Shown in pieces: positions 1 to 5,900 of a stretch of 15,858 nucleotides of DNA. Under the pieces are notes generated by a model. That model worked only from the letters and a program-made list of their open reading frames with translations. It did not search any database and was not told where the DNA came from. Made by a program: the position numbers and the translations under genes. The stretch covers positions 1 through 15,858 of the forward strand of contig JACQPP010000146.1 in NCBI GenBank assembly GCA_016207465.1. Reading direction: 5' to 3'. Each line of letters starts with the position of its first letter. The first letter of the stretch is position 1. The stretch comes from Methanobacteriota archaeon. GTDB taxonomy: Archaea > Halobacteriota > Syntropharchaeia > JACQPP01.

Positions 1-532
1 GCCCGGGGGCGTGGACCACGATTTCGCCGGGGCAGTGGCCGGGGGTGTGGAGCACGTGGAACTCCTCGTCGTCCACCCGGAACCTGTCGCCGTCGTCGAG
101 GCTGCGGGCCACATCCACCGCCGAGGCGGTGCGCCGCAGGGGAGTCCACATTTTGAGGAGGCCGATGGCCGCCGCGCCGGGCATCCCCCCCTTGCGGGCC
201 ATGGCCACCCCTTTGTCGACCCAGCCGTTGTAGGAGTCCTCGTAGGTCTCCAGCCACTCGGTGTCCCACGCGTGGACCCACACCTCCGCCCCGGAGCGCT
301 CCCGCACTTCGCGGGCGAGGCCGAAGTGGTCCTGGTGGCCGTGGGTCACGATGACCCGCTCCACCTTCCGCAACGGGTGGCCCAGGGCCTCGAGGCCCCG
401 CTCCAGCCCCCGGAGGGCCGCCTTGGACTGCACCCCGGTGTCAATCAGGGTGAGGGGGTCCCCCTCCAGCAGGTAGGCGTTGGTGGGCCCGATGGGAAAA
501 GGGGAGGGGACGGGGATGTGGTGGATTCTCAT
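1..532 (-). CDS. MBL-fold metallohydrolase (5' part, runs off window)
   Basis: This is the N-terminal part of a metallo-beta-lactamase-fold hydrolase; 177 residues are visible and the C-terminus lies beyond position 1. Near the start is a DTG segment (residues 31-33). The metal-binding HxHxDH signature THGHQDH covers residues 63-69 (ligands H64, H66, D68, H69). A second motif, HTPGHCPG (162-169), supplies H166. These are the hallmarks of the glyoxalase II/RNase Z-like hydrolase fold with a dinuclear metal site. Substrate cannot be told; many such proteins are thioester hydrolases or general detoxification hydrolases. The start is the ATG at 532, which leads directly into the typical first beta strand. 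Upstream is a perfect 11-bp inverted repeat and a TATA-like CCTTTATG, so it is probably transcribed alone, away from the AT-rich gene at 635-982. Confidence 0.85.
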   Translation of the reverse strand, partial: MRIHHIPVPSPFPIGPTNAYLLEGDPLTLIDTGVQSKAALRGLERGLEALGHPLRKVERVIVTHGHQDHFGLAREVRERSGAEVWVHAWDTEWLETYEDSYNGWVDKGVAMARKGGMPGAAAIGLLKMWTPLRRTASAVDVARSLDDGDRFRVDDEEFHVLHTPGHCPGEIVVHAPG

Positions 533-536
533 GTGC

Positions 537-561
537 TTGTTCCGGGCTTCGCCCGGAACAA
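537..561. repeat. Inverted repeat (11-bp arms, 3-nt loop) between TATA-like box and MBL start
   Basis: Arms TTGTTCCGGGC (537-547) and GCCCGGAACAA (551-561) are perfect complements around TTC. The minus strand centre contains GCGAAGC, a sequence known to form an exceptionally stable DNA mini-hairpin. It lies 5 bp upstream of the MBL start codon. The pairing partly continues outward to ATGT...ACAT, ending at AACATAAAGG (561-570). That flank is identical to the one beside the repeat at 7027-7065. Possible operator or 5' leader hairpin. Confidence 0.75.
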
Positions 562-571
562 ACATAAAGGG
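562..571 (-). promoter_or_regulatory. Putative TATA-like box for the MBL gene
   Basis: On the minus strand the sequence reads CCTTTATGTT about 35 bp upstream of the ATG at 532, a plausible weak archaeal TATA element. It would place the transcription start inside the left arm of the adjacent inverted repeat. An alternative AT-rich element (AATTTGTAAAG, around 604-615) would give a leader of about 50 nt containing the whole hairpin. Confidence 0.4.
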
Positions 572-634
572 TTGTCCCGGGAAGCGGGACCCGACCCCGC
601 TCTTCTTTACAAATTCGCCGCTCAATGACGTGAT

Positions 635-982
635 TTACTTTTTCCTTCTTCTCTTGAATAATGCGAAATTTATAGAACCAACGGCGATTAGACCAATAAC
701 ACCCAAGATATAATGCGCCGTGTAATCTTTTTCTTGTGTTTCTTTTTTATATTCACCACCGCATTCCCCTCTAAAAAATTCCCACTCCCCACACTCCTTT
801 CCATCTGAGAAGATGCAAACGCCAAATTGACCGCCGGATGAAGAGTTTGTTCTGATTTCCAATCGATAACCTTGTTCAACGCAATACGTTGATGCAGGAT
901 TGGGAATTGCAAAGACCGGGCCAGTGAAGAATAAACATGTAATTGAAATGAAACACAATAGGGGAATGAATTGGTGTGTCAT
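635..982 (-). CDS. DUF333-domain membrane-anchored protein
   Basis: The predicted 115-residue protein starts with a hydrophobic signal peptide (about 1-25, probable cleavage after VFA). A DUF333 domain follows (about 27-75: NPAS..YC, then GGQFGVCIFSDGKECGEWEFFRGEC) with cysteines at 34, 56, 64 and 74 that could form disulfides outside the cell. A single membrane helix (about 90-109) ends in a KRRRKK stop-transfer tail. The topology implied is extracytoplasmic domain, inner C-terminus. DUF333 proteins are often labelled putative hemolysin, but the function is not established. The start at 982 is chosen because it gives the signal peptide and sits 27 bp from a strong TATA box; the longer frame to 1048 would bury both. 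Base composition is strikingly AT-rich compared with the neighbours, suggesting recent acquisition. Confidence 0.85.
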   Translation of the reverse strand: MTHQFIPLLCFISITCLFFTGPVFAIPNPASTYCVEQGYRLEIRTNSSSGGQFGVCIFSDGKECGEWEFFRGECGGEYKKETQEKDYTAHYILGVIGLIAVGSINFALFKRRRKK

Positions 983-1003
983 GCTGTCAGGGACGACGCC
1001 GTA

Positions 1004-1014
1004 GTTTATAAAAC
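1004..1014 (-). promoter_or_regulatory. TATA box for the DUF333 gene
   Basis: The minus strand reads GTTTTATAAAC, a near-ideal archaeal TATA box centred about 27 bp upstream of the ATG at 982. The spacing predicts a leaderless transcript beginning at the start codon. Confidence 0.75.
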
Positions 1015-1069
1015 TTTCACCGGATGGAACCGGGTCAAGCTCTCCCAAACCGTGGCGGAGTCCCTGTTT

Positions 1070-2047
1070 TTACAAGTCCGCGAAGTCCAGGGGGGCGTTC
1101 TGGAACTTCAGGAGCCCCAGCTCCTGGAAGCGGGGCTTGATTTCGTCGCTGAGGAGGCCGATGCGCTTGAGGCAGGGCATGATGCGGGTGAAGAGCAGTT
1201 GCTGGAACTCCAGGAGGAGCTTGGAGTTGGTGACCTGCCGGAGCCACATCTCCTCGGGGATTCCGTTCTTCCGGGCAATCTCGTAGGCGATGAAGCGGTC
1301 CCGGAGCTGGACGCAGCCCTGGTAGGCGAACTCCTCCCGCTCCCGCACCTCCTCGCGGCTCATGGTGTTGTAGACGTCCTCCAGGGCGATGACCCCGAAG
1401 GCCACGTGGCGGCTCTCGTCCTTCATCACGTAGCGCGTCAGCTCCCGGAGGAGGGGCTCCTTGGTGGTCTTGTGGATCATGCCGAAGGCTCCCAGGGCCA
1501 GCCCCTCGATGAGAATCTGCATCCCCAGGTATTTCATGTCCCAGCGGGACTCCCCGAGGATGTCGTTGAGCATGGACTGGAGGTTGGGGTTGATGGGGAA
1601 CATGGTCCCCATCTTGTCCTGGATGTAGCGGTTGTAGACCTCCACGTGGCGCCCCTCGTCCACCACCTGGGTGGAGGCGTAGAGTTTGGCGTCGTAGTCG
1701 GGGACCGTGTTCACAATCTGCGCCGTGGTGAGGAGGGCCCCCTGCTCGCCGTGGAGGAACTGGGAGAGAATCCAGGAGGCTGAGTCCAACCGCAGGGCGA
1801 TGCGCTGCTCCCGGCTCATCCCCTTCCACAAGGGGGTCCCGTAGACGGGAATCATCGAGTCCGGGAAGTTCTCCAGCTGGGGGTCCACCTCGATGGACCA
1901 GTCCAGGTCCAGGGCGGCGTTCCACTGCTCCTTCTTCGCCTTCTCGTAGAGCCGCGCCAGCTGGGGCTGCTTCCCCTTCGCGTAGTCCATGGTGAAGCGC
2001 GTATCGTAGCGCGTGGGGACGTGGGGAATCGGGTCCAGAGGCTCCAT
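1070..2047 (-). CDS. Ferritin-like di-iron protein (R2/AurF-like)
   Basis: The 325-residue protein has a four-helix di-iron pattern: E101 in LHGEQGAL, then E131 and H134 in DEGRH, E181 in EGLALGAF, and E211 and H214 in DESRH. Two ExxH motifs plus two single glutamates are the ligand set of the ribonucleotide-reductase-R2-like/AurF-like ferritin superfamily, which performs O2-dependent oxidations. The substrate is unknown. No ribonucleotide reductase large subunit is nearby, and the sequence context does not resemble R2. The start at 2047 (MEPLDPIP) is favoured by a purine-rich GGGAGGGG site just upstream. Starts at 2077 (ATG) or 2095 (TTG) remain possible, and 2077 would fit a short-leader transcript. 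It is divergent from the HTH-10 regulator at 2137 and shares a short intergenic region with it, so that regulator may control it. Confidence 0.85.
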   Translation of the reverse strand: MEPLDPIPHVPTRYDTRFTMDYAKGKQPQLARLYEKAKKEQWNAALDLDWSIEVDPQLENFPDSMIPVYGTPLWKGMSREQRIALRLDSASWILSQFLHGEQGALLTTAQIVNTVPDYDAKLYASTQVVDEGRHVEVYNRYIQDKMGTMFPINPNLQSMLNDILGESRWDMKYLGMQILIEGLALGAFGMIHKTTKEPLLRELTRYVMKDESRHVAFGVIALEDVYNTMSREEVREREEFAYQGCVQLRDRFIAYEIARKNGIPEEMWLRQVTNSKLLLEFQQLLFTRIMPCLKRIGLLSDEIKPRFQELGLLKFQNAPLDFADL

Positions 2048-2104
2048 CCCTGCCCCTCCCTTGGCCACGGCCCCCATTTTCCTTCGCGCCAACAAGTTGG
2101 CATA

Positions 2105-2114
2105 GACTTAAGTC
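2105..2114. promoter_or_regulatory. Palindromic TATA-like element between divergent genes
   Basis: GACTTAAGTC is a perfect 10-bp palindrome in the only AT-richer patch of the intergenic region. Its centre is about 27 bp from the HTH-10 start codon at 2137, the spacing seen at other promoters here. It could also serve the di-iron gene on the other strand, giving that gene a short leader. Confidence 0.5.
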
Positions 2115-2136
2115 GCGGGGGCCCAGGGAGAGGGGT

Positions 2137-2778
2137 ATGCAGAGGCTGGTCATTGACCTCCCCCTCTCCACCATGGAGGCCCTCGGATACGCCCCCCTCC
2201 TCCGGCAGGTGGAACTCCTCTCGGTCTACATCCTCCGCTCCGACCGCAACACGGTCACCCAGGTCATCCGCGTCCGCCCCCGGAGCCCCGAGGTCAAGGT
2301 CGAGGAACTCCTGGCCAGCCCCCTGGTGGGACCCGGGAGCCGGCTCCTCCGCACCGAGGGGGACACATGGGTGGCCCTCGTCACCCTGCGGGCCACCCGG
2401 GCCATGCGCCAGCTCATCAAGCCATTCCCCGACATCCTCCTCGACCACCCCATCGAGGTCCGCCGGGACCGCCTCCGCATCACCCTCGTCGGAGAGGGCA
2501 CCAGCCTCCACAGACTGGTGGAACTCGCCAAAGCATCCGGCTTCCAGTTCGAGGCGGTCCGCTTCGAGACCGTGGACGTGGGCCCCACCAGCCCCATGGG
2601 GGCCCTCACCGCGAAGCAGCAGTCGGTCCTCCGCGCCGCCTACGAGATGGGATACTTCGAGAACCCCAAGAGGGTCCGCCTCCAGGAGTTGGCGAAACTC
2701 TTCGGCCAGGACAAGTCCACCGTCATGGAGACCCTCCGCCGGGCCCAGAGGAACCTCCTCGGGGCCGTGCTGCGCTAA
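2137..2778 (+). CDS. Bacterio-opsin activator-type HTH-10 transcriptional regulator
   Basis: The 213-residue protein ends in a classic HTH-10 (PF04967) module at about 157-210: LTAKQQSVLRAAYEMGYFENP followed by the ELAKLFGQDKSTVMETLRRAQRNLL helix-turn-helix. The N-terminal 150 residues look like the beta-rich sensor part of BAT-type regulators common in haloarchaea and Thermoplasmatota; no PAS, GAF or metal-binding motif is apparent, so the ligand is unknown. The start has a purine-rich GGGAGAGGGG just upstream and a palindromic TATA-like element 27 bp away. It is divergent from the di-iron protein gene, an arrangement typical of a local regulator and its target. Its last 56 bp overlap the 3' end of the glycosylase gene on the opposite strand. 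Confidence 0.88.
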   Translation: MQRLVIDLPLSTMEALGYAPLLRQVELLSVYILRSDRNTVTQVIRVRPRSPEVKVEELLASPLVGPGSRLLRTEGDTWVALVTLRATRAMRQLIKPFPDILLDHPIEVRRDRLRITLVGEGTSLHRLVELAKASGFQFEAVRFETVDVGPTSPMGALTAKQQSVLRAAYEMGYFENPKRVRLQELAKLFGQDKSTVMETLRRAQRNLLGAVLR

Positions 2779-3454
2779 GGCGTCGGGCATCGAGGAACAC
2801 CCGGTCCAGCATCCCCTGGGTGAGCCTCCCCGTGTTGGTGTTCTGCCGGCTCGGGTGATACGAGCATATCACCGTGTAGGGTCCCAGCCGGTGGCGGGCC
2901 CCGTGGCCGAACCGGGGCCGGGGCCGCGGAATCTCGGCTCCGCGCTCCGCGAGCGCGGCGAGGGTCCCCTGGAATGCGATGTTCCCGAGGCAGAGGATGG
3001 CCCGCACCCCCCGGAGGAGTTCGAGTTCCTCCGCCAGGTATCCCCGGCAGTTCTCCGTCTCCCTCGGAGTGGGCCTGTTGCCCGGCGGGGCGCAGCGGAC
3101 CACGGCGGTTATGTATGCGTCCTTGAGCAATAGTCCGTCGTCCCGGGAGACCGAGTCGGGCTTCGAGGCGAACCCGGCGCGGTGCATGGCCCGCATGAGG
3201 GTGGTCCCGCTGGAGTCCCCGGTGAACATCCGGCCGGTGCGGTTGCCCCCGTGGGCCGCCGGGGCGAGCCCCACCACCAGCAGGCGGGCCCGGGGGTCCC
3301 CCCAGCCGGGGAGGGGCCGGCCCCAGTAGTCCTCCCCCCGGTGGCGCGGGGGCGGGCTGCGGGCGGTCTCCTCCCGGTGGGAGACCAGGCGGGGGCACCG
3401 GCGGCAGGCGGCCACCCGGCGGCAGAGCCGGTCCAGGTCTGCGGGAGGCTCCAT
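2723..3454 (-). CDS. Uracil-DNA glycosylase, family 5 (UDGb)
   Basis: The protein (243 residues) removes uracil and related deaminated bases from DNA, starting base excision repair. Motif A is GLAPAAHGGNRTGR (62-75), the family 5 form in which the usual catalytic Asp/Asn position is Ala. The second motif is SYHPSRQNTNTGR (198-210). Four cysteines, C17, C20 (CRRC), C121 and C136, match the iron-sulfur ligands of family 4/5 enzymes. The ATG at 3454 follows an AT-rich promoter patch (3480-3491). Residues 226-243 (ARPRGGSSGPGGGSP-like) lie beyond the conserved domain and are encoded antisense to the HTH helix of the neighbouring gene, so this tail is probably readthrough extension rather than functional sequence. 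Confidence 0.9.
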   Translation of the reverse strand: MEPPADLDRLCRRVAACRRCPRLVSHREETARSPPPRHRGEDYWGRPLPGWGDPRARLLVVGLAPAAHGGNRTGRMFTGDSSGTTLMRAMHRAGFASKPDSVSRDDGLLLKDAYITAVVRCAPPGNRPTPRETENCRGYLAEELELLRGVRAILCLGNIAFQGTLAALAERGAEIPRPRPRFGHGARHRLGPYTVICSYHPSRQNTNTGRLTQGMLDRVFLDARRLSAARPRGGSSGPGGGSP

Positions 3455-3479
3455 GATGCACCATGGCCCGCTGTTTGGA

Positions 3480-3492
3480 CATAACTTTTAAC
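3480..3492. promoter_or_regulatory. Shared AT-rich divergent promoter
   Basis: The patch CATAACTTTTAAC lies between the divergent starts of the glycosylase (3454, minus) and the zinc-ribbon gene (3528, plus). It is the only TATA-like sequence in the gap. The spacing is about 28-33 bp to the glycosylase start and about 40 bp to the plus-strand start. Confidence 0.45.
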
Positions 3493-3527
3493 GTTGAGCG
3501 GGGGGGAACCTCCTGGCATAGCCCTCC

Positions 3528-4514
3528 ATGGCCAATCCTGCCCCTGACGACCTGGCGCGCTCCCTGATGGAGCCGGCCCTCAGCATCCTGGAGGAACTCT
3601 ACCGGGAGGCGGTCCCCGACGACCGGGAGTGGAAGAAGACAGTCAAGCGGTTCCGGAAGACCATCCCGCCCCCCTCCGACACCCAGGTCCAGAAGTATTC
3701 GGACAGCCCGGGGGCCCGGCTCTTCCTCGCCGTCTTCTCCCGCCTCCTCTTCGATGCATCGGTCCGCTGGATGGTTGCGGCCAAGCCGGGGAGCCGCGGC
3801 GAGTTGGAGGAGGAGTTCCCCATCAGCAAGACCACCTTCACCCGGCACCAGACCGCCGTCTACTACACCCGCCGCGTCTTGGAGAAGCTCTCCGTCCGGT
3901 TCCGGCAGGACCTCGTGGGGGATTTCGCTCTGTGGGAGAACCGCATTGACACCGCCTTCTGGGAGGCCTGGGTCCTCCAGGCCCTCGGGGAACTGCTGGA
4001 GAAGGGGGAGGAAGAGGAGGAGGCCGAGAGCCAGGAGCAGATGGAGCGGGAGAAGCAGGACATCCAGAACCGCATCTCCCGCGGGGACTACCGGACCAAG
4101 GAGGACCTGAAGAACGCCATCTTCCGCCTCGTCTACCTCTGCAAGCGCACCAACGACCGCTCCTACATCGTCTGGGAGGAGTCCCTCAAGCGGCTCCACC
4201 TCCCCAAGGTCACCTACGACCAGGTTCGTTCCTGCGCCCGATGCCAGGCCGAGATGCAGAAGCAGGAGAGCGTGGGGTTCGAGTTCACCGCCAGCGAGAT
4301 TGCCTACCGGTGCGAGGCCTGCGGCTTCGGCCGCATCGTCTGGCTCCACTACCCCCCGGAGGACTACGTCCCCGTCATCGAGGAGGGGCCCGAGACCGGG
4401 AGGAAAATCCTCGAATACCGGGAGAGGATTGCCCGGGAGAAGCGGGCCATCCAGGAACTCGAAGAGAGGGTTCGGGTGGCGAGGAAGGGAGAAGGGGAAC
4501 AGAAGGGGGAGTAG
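3528..4514 (+). CDS. Hypothetical protein with coiled coil and zinc ribbon
   Basis: I do not recognise this 328-residue protein. Residues 1-150 are mostly helical. A strongly acidic-to-charged stretch (about 155-185: EEEEEAESQEQMEREKQ) looks like a coiled coil. A four-cysteine zinc ribbon follows with C236/C239 (CARC) and C262/C265 (CEAC, in YRCEACGFGRI). The C-terminus (about 290-328) is again a highly charged helix. The ribbon resembles those of transcription- or RNA-associated archaeal proteins, but that is only similarity of architecture. Its ATG is 40 bp downstream of the shared AT-rich patch and it converges on aroD with a 9-bp gap. Codon use matches the neighbours, and the third-position G/C bias supports a genuine gene. 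Confidence 0.75.
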   Translation: MANPAPDDLARSLMEPALSILEELYREAVPDDREWKKTVKRFRKTIPPPSDTQVQKYSDSPGARLFLAVFSRLLFDASVRWMVAAKPGSRGELEEEFPISKTTFTRHQTAVYYTRRVLEKLSVRFRQDLVGDFALWENRIDTAFWEAWVLQALGELLEKGEEEEEAESQEQMEREKQDIQNRISRGDYRTKEDLKNAIFRLVYLCKRTNDRSYIVWEESLKRLHLPKVTYDQVRSCARCQAEMQKQESVGFEFTASEIAYRCEACGFGRIVWLHYPPEDYVPVIEEGPETGRKILEYRERIAREKRAIQELEERVRVARKGEGEQKGE

Positions 4515-4523
4515 CGGCGCGAG

Positions 4524-5264
4524 TCAGCGCGGAGCCCCGTAGAGCCCATCCACCCACTCTTTCAGTTGTCCCACCTCGGGCTGGCCGGGCCCCGCGGGGC
4601 GGGTGACGTATCCGTAGGTTAGGACGGAGCCGAAGAGGCCGGCGAGGACCCGGCCGGGGAGCCCCCGGGGCCCCAGGGGGATGGCGGCCACGGGCCCCCG
4701 GGCGGTCCGGGCGGCCTCGAAGAGATGGTGGAGGTCCTCCTCGCCGTGGACCAGGGTGGCGATTTTGGCCACAATGGGTGCGCCGGGGCCCCCGTTGACC
4801 CCCTGGCGGAGCTGGATCCCCAGGCGGTGCATCCGGGCGATGCGCTGCCGGAGTTGGGCCAGCGGGGGGGTCCGGTGAAAGTCGTGGTGGGAGAGGATGA
4901 GGGTGGCCCCGCGCCAGTAGGCGAAGTGGAGGATAGACTCAGAGCGGGCCTCCATCTCGAGGTCCACGCCGTCGGCGTGGGAGACAAGGGCGTCGAGGAG
5001 GGCGAGCCGCCCCTCCTCGGTTCCCCTCCACTTCCCCCCCTGTCCCCGGGAGCGGTTGGTGACCAGCAGGGGGAGCCCGGTGGCCTCCTTCATCCTGGGG
5101 GCAAGGTCGAGGGCCGAGGCGGGGCGGCCCATGAGGTCCACCCGGAGTTCAAGGATTTCGGCGCCCCGCCGGAGGGCGCGGCGGGCCTCGGGGAGGCCGG
5201 TGACGGTGGCGACGACCCGGGGGCGGCCGGGGGCGAGGGGGAGGCCTGCAGGATGCCGGTTCAT
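4524..5264 (-). CDS. aroD: 3-dehydroquinate dehydratase, type I
   Basis: The 246-residue enzyme dehydrates 3-dehydroquinate to 3-dehydroshikimate, the third step of the aromatic pathway. Type I hallmarks are ELRVDL (39-44), the general base region SHHDF (125-129), the Schiff-base lysine K167 in IVAKIATLV, and the C-terminal substrate loop with R205, FGSVLTY (211-217) and PGQ (226-228). The start is the ATG at 5264, which overlaps the stop of the upstream PIN toxin gene as ATGA (5261-5264). The longer frame to 5555 is only the antitoxin/toxin region read in another frame. Co-transcription with vapC is therefore likely. The two preceding pathway enzymes are encoded just upstream on the same strand. 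Confidence 0.92.
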   Translation of the reverse strand: MNRHPAGLPLAPGRPRVVATVTGLPEARRALRRGAEILELRVDLMGRPASALDLAPRMKEATGLPLLVTNRSRGQGGKWRGTEEGRLALLDALVSHADGVDLEMEARSESILHFAYWRGATLILSHHDFHRTPPLAQLRQRIARMHRLGIQLRQGVNGGPGAPIVAKIATLVHGEEDLHHLFEAARTARGPVAAIPLGPRGLPGRVLAGLFGSVLTYGYVTRPAGPGQPEVGQLKEWVDGLYGAPR

Positions 5265-5656
5265 GGCCCGATGTACCGGACCCGTTCCAGGCCGGCGAAG
5301 TGGGAATCCAGGGTGAGCAGGTCGGCGCCCACGCTCCGTGCGGTTTCGTAGATGATGGCGTCCACGAGACCGAAATCGGGGGCTTTCTTTCGCAGGCGGG
5401 CCTTGGTCTCGCCCGCCCGCATGGCGATTTCCTGGGTCAGCTCCAGGATGGCGCTTCGGGACAGCACGAATTTCACATCGGCCTCCCAGGAGGGCCATCG
5501 CATCCGGTGGTATTTGTCCGACAGCTCCGCAAGAACAAGCATCGGGGTCCCGCACTCCCCCGCCTCGATGGAGTCCCGTGTTCTCGCCCCCTCCGGGGTT
5601 CCCCGGAAGTATTCGATCCAGGCGGAGGAGTCCACGACGGTTTCAATCCTCGTCAT
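5261..5656 (-). CDS. vapC: VapC-type PIN-domain ribonuclease toxin
   Basis: The protein (131 residues) is a complete PIN domain: D9 in VVDSSAWIEYF, E44 in LAELSDKY, D99 in FGLVDAIIYETA, and D117 in LLTLDSHF. These four acidic residues bind the metal ions of the nuclease site. VapC toxins cleave tRNA or rRNA and are held inactive by VapB. The start at 5656 overlaps the last 14 bp of the antitoxin gene, as is usual for the pair. The stop overlaps the aroD start (ATGA). The active site appears intact. Confidence 0.92.
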   Translation of the reverse strand: MTRIETVVDSSAWIEYFRGTPEGARTRDSIEAGECGTPMLVLAELSDKYHRMRWPSWEADVKFVLSRSAILELTQEIAMRAGETKARLRKKAPDFGLVDAIIYETARSVGADLLTLDSHFAGLERVRYIGP

Positions 5657-5846
5657 GGAATCTCATGCGGTCTTCGCGGGTGAACGGTGCCATGTGGGGA
5701 TGGGCGCCGAACATCGAATCGGCTATCCGGGATTTTCGGCCCAGCAGGTCGCGAATCACCTGGTTGTAGGAGCGGGCCCGGGTCTGCTTCTTCTCTTTTT
5801 GAAGGAGCTGGAGAGTCGTCTTGTCGATTTGGATTGTGGTTGGCAT
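5643..5846 (-). CDS. vapB: VapB-type antitoxin
   Basis: This small protein (67 residues from the ATG at 5846) has an N-terminal strand (MPTTIQIDK) and helices typical of ribbon-helix-helix DNA-binding antitoxins. Its C-terminal charged tail is of the type that blocks the PIN toxin. The ATG at 5846 is preferred to a TTG two codons upstream because it lies about 26 bp from a strong TATA box, giving a leaderless transcript. A 20-bp perfect palindrome covers that TATA box and is the likely autoregulatory operator. Confidence 0.88.
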   Translation of the reverse strand: MPTTIQIDKTTLQLLQKEKKQTRARSYNQVIRDLLGRKSRIADSMFGAHPHMAPFTREDRMRFHDED

Positions 5847-5855
5847 GGTCAATGC

Positions 5856-5875
5856 TATATAACTATAGTTATATA
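5856..5875. promoter_or_regulatory. vapBC operator palindrome overlapping TATA box
   Basis: TATATAACTATAGTTATATA is a perfect 20-bp palindrome. Its distal half overlaps the minus-strand TATA box GTTTATATAAC (5867-5877), placed 26 bp from the vapB start. Binding of a VapB dimer here would block TBP, the standard logic of toxin-antitoxin autorepression. Confidence 0.8.
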
Positions 5876-5900
5876 AACCTGTCGCTTCTCCTGGTTCCCG

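Noticed and set aside
574..590. Small hairpin GTCCCG-GGAAG-CGGGAC considered as terminator of the DUF333 gene
   Set aside because: Only 6-bp arms, no T-run after it on the relevant strand, and such hairpins are common by chance in GC-rich DNA.
1035..2174. Long open frame (379 codons) overlapping the di-iron gene on the same strand
   Set aside because: Its translation is Pro/Arg/Gly-rich with no family motif, while the frame starting at 2047 contains all di-iron ligands. It is a GC-rich frame shadow.
2775..4349. Very long open frame (524 codons) on the minus strand across the glycosylase and zinc-ribbon genes
   Set aside because: It runs antisense to the zinc-ribbon gene and out of frame with the glycosylase, has low-complexity composition, and arises from scarce stop codons in GC-rich DNA.
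5265..5555. N-terminal extension of aroD upstream of 5264
   Set aside because: The extra residues are the vapC region in another frame and match no dehydratase. The ATGA overlap at 5261-5264 gives a better start.
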